Assembly (NCBI GenBank): GCA_019420085.1
Contig: JAHZHV010000257.1
Span: 1-9,318 of the forward strand
DNA from: Christensenella sp.
GTDB taxonomy: Bacteria > Bacillota > Clostridia > Christensenellales > Maliibacteriaceae
DNA length: 9,318 nucleotides
Direction: 5' to 3'
In this document: in pieces, positions 7,065 to 9,318 of the stretch
Layout of the letters: each line of letters begins with the position of its first letter
Numbering within the stretch: the stretch's first letter is position 1
The notes under the pieces: generated by a model
Database searches by the model: none
What the model saw: the letters and a program-made list of their open reading frames with translations, nothing else
What the model was told of the DNA's origin: nothing
Program-made: the position numbers and the translations under genes

Positions 7065-7104
7065 AAAAAAGAAAAAAGCTGCCGCATACTATCCGATACG
7101 GCAG
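7065..7104 (-). terminator. Intrinsic terminator of the HAD hydrolase gene
   Basis: On the minus strand CTGCCGTAT (7104-7096) and ATGCGGCAG (7087-7079) form a nine-pair stem with one G-U pair and an eight-base loop. Two runs of six Ts separated by one C follow it. It begins 13 bases after the stop codon at 7118. Confidence 0.88.
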
Positions 7105-7117
7105 TCTTTCGTAACAC

Positions 7118-7777
7118 TTAAGCCTGTATTACAAACTGATAGATATCATCCGCAACATTCGCAATAAAATCAGCACCGGCCTGTTCCAATTCTTCCCGTC
7201 CACGGAATCCCCATGAAGCGCCGACGCATGCAACGCCTGCATTGTGTGCAAAAACCACATCTACGTTGGAATCCCCCACATAAATCGTCTGCTCCGGCGC
7301 ACACTCAAGCTTACGCATGCAATCCTGCAAAACCGTCGGGTCCGGCTTTTTGGGGAAACGCGCACTCTGACCTTCTACGTAAACAAAATCTCCCTTTTCA
7401 AAAAGCGTCTGCAAAACAATCTGCGTCTGCGGATGCGGTTTGTTGGAGATCACCGCGCACAATATGCCCGCTTCCTTCAGCCGCGCTACAAGTTCCACGA
7501 TGCCTTTGTACGGCATGCTGCGATCACAGCAATGTGCACAGTAATACTCGTTATACCGCGCTACCATTTCATCCAATTTCTCTTCATTCTCACTTTCCTG
7601 GTGCGGCATGGCGCGCTTGCAGATCATTCGCATGCCATTGCCGATCTTCTGCCGATAAGAATCCGTTGGACAGGTAGGATATCCCATCTGCGTCAATGCA
7701 TAATTGGCCGCATAGGCAATATCAGCAATCGTATCAACAAGCGTTCCATCCAAATCAAACACACAAAGCTTATACAT
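7118..7777 (-). CDS. HAD-family hydrolase, phosphoglycolate phosphatase-like
   Basis: A 219-residue cytoplasmic phosphatase of the haloacid dehalogenase superfamily. All core motifs are present: motif I FDLDGTLVDT with nucleophile Asp8 and acid/base Asp10, motif II VISNK with Ser111, the motif III lysine in PKKPDP (Lys143/144), and motif IV YVGDSNVD with Asp169 and Asp173. A helical cap lies between motifs I and II (about residues 16-85), typical of the phosphoglycolate phosphatase or beta-phosphoglucomutase branch; the exact substrate cannot be fixed from motifs. Start: the ATG at 7777 has AGGAGA eight bases upstream and places motif I at the usual distance. The same frame stays open 68 codons upstream, but that stretch crosses the promoter region and has no HAD similarity. 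It is divergent from yhaM and has its own terminator. Confidence 0.92.
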   Translation of the reverse strand: MYKLCVFDLDGTLVDTIADIAYAANYALTQMGYPTCPTDSYRQKIGNGMRMICKRAMPHQESENEEKLDEMVARYNEYYCAHCCDRSMPYKGIVELVARLKEAGILCAVISNKPHPQTQIVLQTLFEKGDFVYVEGQSARFPKKPDPTVLQDCMRKLECAPEQTIYVGDSNVDVVFAHNAGVACVGASWGFRGREELEQAGADFIANVADDIYQFVIQA

Positions 7778-7804
7778 GGCTACTTTCTCCTGTTTTTTTG
7801 TGTC

Positions 7805-7827
7805 TTGCGTCGATGCGCAGCACGCAA
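7805..7827 (-). other. Weak inverted repeat in the HAD gene leader
   Basis: TTGCGT (7805-7810) and ACGCAA (7822-7827) could pair across an 11-base loop inside the predicted 5' untranslated region. No T run follows, so it is not a terminator or an obvious attenuator. Confidence 0.2.
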
Positions 7828-7839
7828 CCGCACAAAGTT

Positions 7840-7858
7840 CACGGTAGCATGAACCGTG
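7840..7858. promoter_or_regulatory. Dyad lying between the -35 and -10 of the HAD promoter
   Basis: CACGGT (7840-7845) and ACCGTG (7853-7858) are perfect inverted arms with a seven-base centre. A second pair, GTTCA (7837-7841) and TGAAC (7850-7854), is interleaved with it. Both overlap the predicted spacer and -10, a typical place for a repressor or a MerR-type activator. No specific regulator is recognised. Confidence 0.4.
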
Positions 7859-7869
7859 CAGCTTGTCAA
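7841..7869 (-). promoter_or_regulatory. Predicted promoter of the HAD hydrolase gene
   Basis: The minus strand has a perfect -35 TTGACA (7869-7864) and, after 17 bases, TACCGT (7846-7841), which matches the -10 consensus at only three of six positions. The start would be near 7834, leaving a leader of about 57 bases. The weak -10 under a palindrome suggests regulation. Confidence 0.45.
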
Positions 7870-7890
7870 TGACTTTGCAGTCTGCGGGAC

Positions 7891-7918
7891 TTGTTTCCAT
7901 TTTCAAATGCTGTATAAT
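7891..7918 (+). promoter_or_regulatory. Predicted promoter of yhaM
   Basis: TTGTTT (7891-7896) and a perfect -10 TATAAT (7913-7918) are spaced 16 bases apart, with the start near 7925, about 35 bases before the ATG. It is back to back with the HAD promoter, with about 20 bases between the two -35 boxes. Confidence 0.6.
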
Positions 7919-7959
7919 GACAGTATTGCATCTTGTTTCGATAAAGGAGAATTCTTCAT

Positions 7960-8931
7960 ATGGGCCGCATTGGGTTATCACAGCATGCGCAAAACGCGCG
8001 CACGGAAGGCTTTTGCGTCATTCGCAGTATTGAAACCAAAAAAAGCAGCGCAGGTTCCCCTTATCTTGATATGTCTCTAGGTGACAACGGCGGTGAAATT
8101 CGCGCCAAACTTTGGGATTATAAGGCCGACGTGCATGGAACCTATCGTATGGGAGACATCATTAAGGTGCGCGGCCGCATCAGCCAATGGCAGGGCGCCG
8201 AGCAGCTGACCGTCGACCAGATCCGAAAGGCAACCGCAGAAGATAACGTGCCGATGGAATCGCTTGTCCCAAGCGCGCCTGCCGATTCTGCCGCCATGTT
8301 TGAAGAATTGTTTGATCTTGCGCAGGACTTTTCCGATGCGGATCTGAAGGCACTGACCTGTCATCTGCTTTCCAAGCACAGGGAAATGCTGCTGCGTTAT
8401 CCGGCAGCTTTAAAACTGCATCATGCCCAGCGCGGCGGACTGTTATACCATACCTGCACGCTGACGCAGCTGGCGCAGCGTATCTGCGAGATTTATCCCG
8501 CACTCGACCGTGACCTGCTGCTTTGCGGCGCCATTTTGCATGACATCGCCAAGACACGTGAAATGGAACTGGCTCAAAGCGGCCTTGCTTCGGCATATAC
8601 GCCTGCCGGCCAGCTGCTTGGACATCTCGTTATGGGTGCGCAATGGGTAGCGGAGGCAGCGTCGGAACTTGAAATTGATCCGGAAAAATCCATGCTTATA
8701 CAGCATATGCTGATTTCTCATCACGGCGAACCCGAATACGGCGCGGCAAAACTGCCCATGTTCCCTGAAGCGGAAGTACTCAGTCAAATCGACATGCTCG
8801 ACGCGCGGCTTTTCAATATGTTCCAGGAACTTTCCGATATTGCGCCGGGCAATTTCTCCCAGCCGGTCTGGTCGCTGGACCGTCGCAGGCTGTATAATCA
8901 CGGAAGAAAAAAAGACGATCCGCAATGCTGA
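7960..8931 (+). CDS. yhaM: 3'-5' exoribonuclease, YhaM family
   Basis: A 323-residue protein, close to the 314 residues of Bacillus subtilis YhaM. An N-terminal OB-fold nucleic-acid-binding domain (about residues 15-90) shows YLDMSLGDNGGEIRAKLWD and GDIIKVRGRISQWQGAEQLTV. It is followed by an HD phosphohydrolase domain with metal ligands visible: YHT (His164), LHDIAK (His194-Asp195), GHL (His222), SHHGEPEYGA (His254-255) and the QIDMLDA Asp278. YhaM enzymes degrade single-stranded RNA from the 3' end in a metal-dependent way and take part in mRNA turnover in the cytoplasm. AAAGGAG about ten bases before the ATG at 7960 supports the start. The last codons (KKDDPQC) overlap a hairpin that looks like the terminator of the opposing small gene. 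It is a single-gene unit with its own promoter and terminator. Confidence 0.94.
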   Translation: MGRIGLSQHAQNARTEGFCVIRSIETKKSSAGSPYLDMSLGDNGGEIRAKLWDYKADVHGTYRMGDIIKVRGRISQWQGAEQLTVDQIRKATAEDNVPMESLVPSAPADSAAMFEELFDLAQDFSDADLKALTCHLLSKHREMLLRYPAALKLHHAQRGGLLYHTCTLTQLAQRICEIYPALDRDLLLCGAILHDIAKTREMELAQSGLASAYTPAGQLLGHLVMGAQWVAEAASELEIDPEKSMLIQHMLISHHGEPEYGAAKLPMFPEAEVLSQIDMLDARLFNMFQELSDIAPGNFSQPVWSLDRRRLYNHGRKKDDPQC

Positions 8932-8937
8932 TCGTCT
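8907..8937 (-). terminator. Terminator of the small membrane protein gene, inside the yhaM 3' end
   Basis: AGACGATC (8913-8920) and GATCGTCT (8930-8937) form a perfect eight-pair stem around the yhaM stop codon. Read on the minus strand it is followed by about six Ts, whereas on the plus strand no T run follows. It therefore works leftward, for the gene at 8983-9234. Confidence 0.75.
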
Positions 8938-8949
8938 CATCACCCCTCA

Positions 8950-8984
8950 GGATGCGGCAGGATGATACCGCCGCATCCTTTTTT
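8950..8984 (+). terminator. Intrinsic terminator of yhaM
   Basis: GGATGCGGC (8950-8958) and GCCGCATCC (8970-8978) form a perfect nine-pair stem with an 11-base loop, followed by six Ts. The T run touches the stop codon of the opposing gene at 8983-8985. Confidence 0.92.
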
Positions 8985-9234
8985 ATTTGTTTCGATATAA
9001 ATCAATGCAGCAAAGAACAATGTTTGCAATGGCTACGGCAAGCGTCAAAACGCCCGTAATCGCAAACGCAGCAAACAAAGCCATCGAATTGCCATCGCGG
9101 CACACCAGCGCGGAAACAGGACCGGTCAGGGCATACGGCGTCATCCAGCAGCTCAGCAGCGTCACGGAGAAATCAACCAACAAGATCAGACAGACAGCCA
9201 GTACAATCAAAAGCACAAAGCGAGCATGCTTCAT
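8983..9234 (-). CDS. Small two-helix membrane protein of unknown function
   Basis: An 83-residue protein I do not recognise. It has two clear hydrophobic helices, about residues 6-29 and 51-75, joined by a short loop with Cys29 and Cys45, and ends in a basic tail (LYRNK). The basic N-terminus (MKHAR) would place both ends in the cytoplasm under the positive-inside rule. The ATG at 9234 is preferred over an in-frame TTG at 9252, because GGAAAGGAAG sits just upstream of it at normal spacing. It starts 24 bases after the stop of the exonuclease III gene, with no terminator between, so the two are probably cotranscribed. A leftward terminator after the stop and a good ribosome binding site support it as a real gene. 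Confidence 0.75.
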   Translation of the reverse strand: MKHARFVLLIVLAVCLILLVDFSVTLLSCWMTPYALTGPVSALVCRDGNSMALFAAFAITGVLTLAVAIANIVLCCIDLYRNK

Positions 9235-9258
9235 TGCATTCTTCCTTTCCAAACCATA

Positions 9259-9318
9259 TCAAAGTGAAACTTCCAGCGCAATGGGACAGTGATCGCTTCC
9301 CATAACGTCCGCATAAAT
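9259..9318 (-). CDS. xth: Exonuclease III (Xth/ExoA), C-terminal end only
   Basis: The last 19 codons and TGA stop of a minus-strand gene that enters from the right edge. The fragment reads IYADVMGSDHCPIALEVSL. GSDHCP followed by a final beta strand is the C-terminal catalytic motif of exonuclease III-type AP endonucleases, with His as the catalytic residue and Asp as its partner. These enzymes cut DNA at abasic sites during base-excision repair. The fragment is short, so the call rests on this one motif; another endonuclease/exonuclease/phosphatase-fold protein is possible but less likely. Confidence 0.78.
   Translation of the reverse strand: MYADVMGSDHCPIALEVSL

Noticed and set aside
7778..7981. 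A 68-codon upstream extension of the HAD protein in the same frame
   Set aside because: It is cysteine-rich and unlike HAD proteins, crosses the predicted promoter and the yhaM start, and the ATG at 7777 has a good ribosome binding site.
8180..8943. Overlapping minus-strand open frames opposite yhaM
   Set aside because: They are antisense to a clear OB-fold/HD exoribonuclease and contain no domain of their own.
1..9318. Search for CRISPR arrays, tRNAs, insertion sequences, phage or defence genes
   Set aside because: No repeat-spacer pattern, tRNA cloverleaf, transposase or integrase motif, or defence domain was seen; the only tandem repeat is the short coding one in the DUF805 gene.

Overview
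This window looks like ordinary chromosome from a Gram-positive, Firmicutes-type bacterium, most likely a Clostridia relative. I infer this from the strong AGGAGG-type ribosome binding sites, a YhaM-type exoribonuclease, a TM287/288-type heterodimeric ABC exporter, short intergenic gaps with U-tract terminators, and roughly even GC content. The genus cannot be told from the sequence alone. There is no tRNA, rRNA, CRISPR array, insertion sequence or phage gene. I found no convincing undescribed multi-gene system; the points of interest are regulatory and architectural.

Layout, left to right. Positions 1-3485 (minus) hold a two-gene operon for a heterodimeric ABC exporter. The upstream half (1761-3485) is complete and overlaps the downstream half by 4 bases; the downstream half runs off the left edge. 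A LysR-type regulator (3627-4541, plus) is divergent from it. The gap between them carries a good promoter for the exporter and a 19-bp palindrome centred about 65 bases upstream of its predicted transcription start, where LysR regulators normally bind. Convergent with the regulator is a TspO/MBR membrane protein (4548-5027, minus). Divergent from that is a major facilitator transporter (5189-6370, plus), which ends at a shared two-way terminator.

Beyond it lie a zinc-ribbon plus DUF805 membrane protein with an in-frame 27-bp tandem repeat (6424-6960, minus) and a phosphoglycolate-phosphatase-like HAD hydrolase (7118-7777, minus). Each has its own promoter. The HAD gene is divergent from yhaM (7960-8931, plus), a 3'-5' exoribonuclease with OB-fold and HD domains. 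At the right edge are a small two-helix membrane protein (8983-9234, minus) and, just upstream of it, the last 19 codons of an exonuclease III gene (9259-9318, minus).

How the genes fit together: the LysR gene and the ABC operon form a plausible self-contained drug or metabolite efflux module. The TspO and MFS genes beside it are also membrane proteins, but no shared role can be shown. The right half holds housekeeping functions (RNA turnover, phosphatase, DNA repair) transcribed as separate short units. At two of the three convergent gene pairs, the terminator of one gene is written into the 3' coding end of the other.
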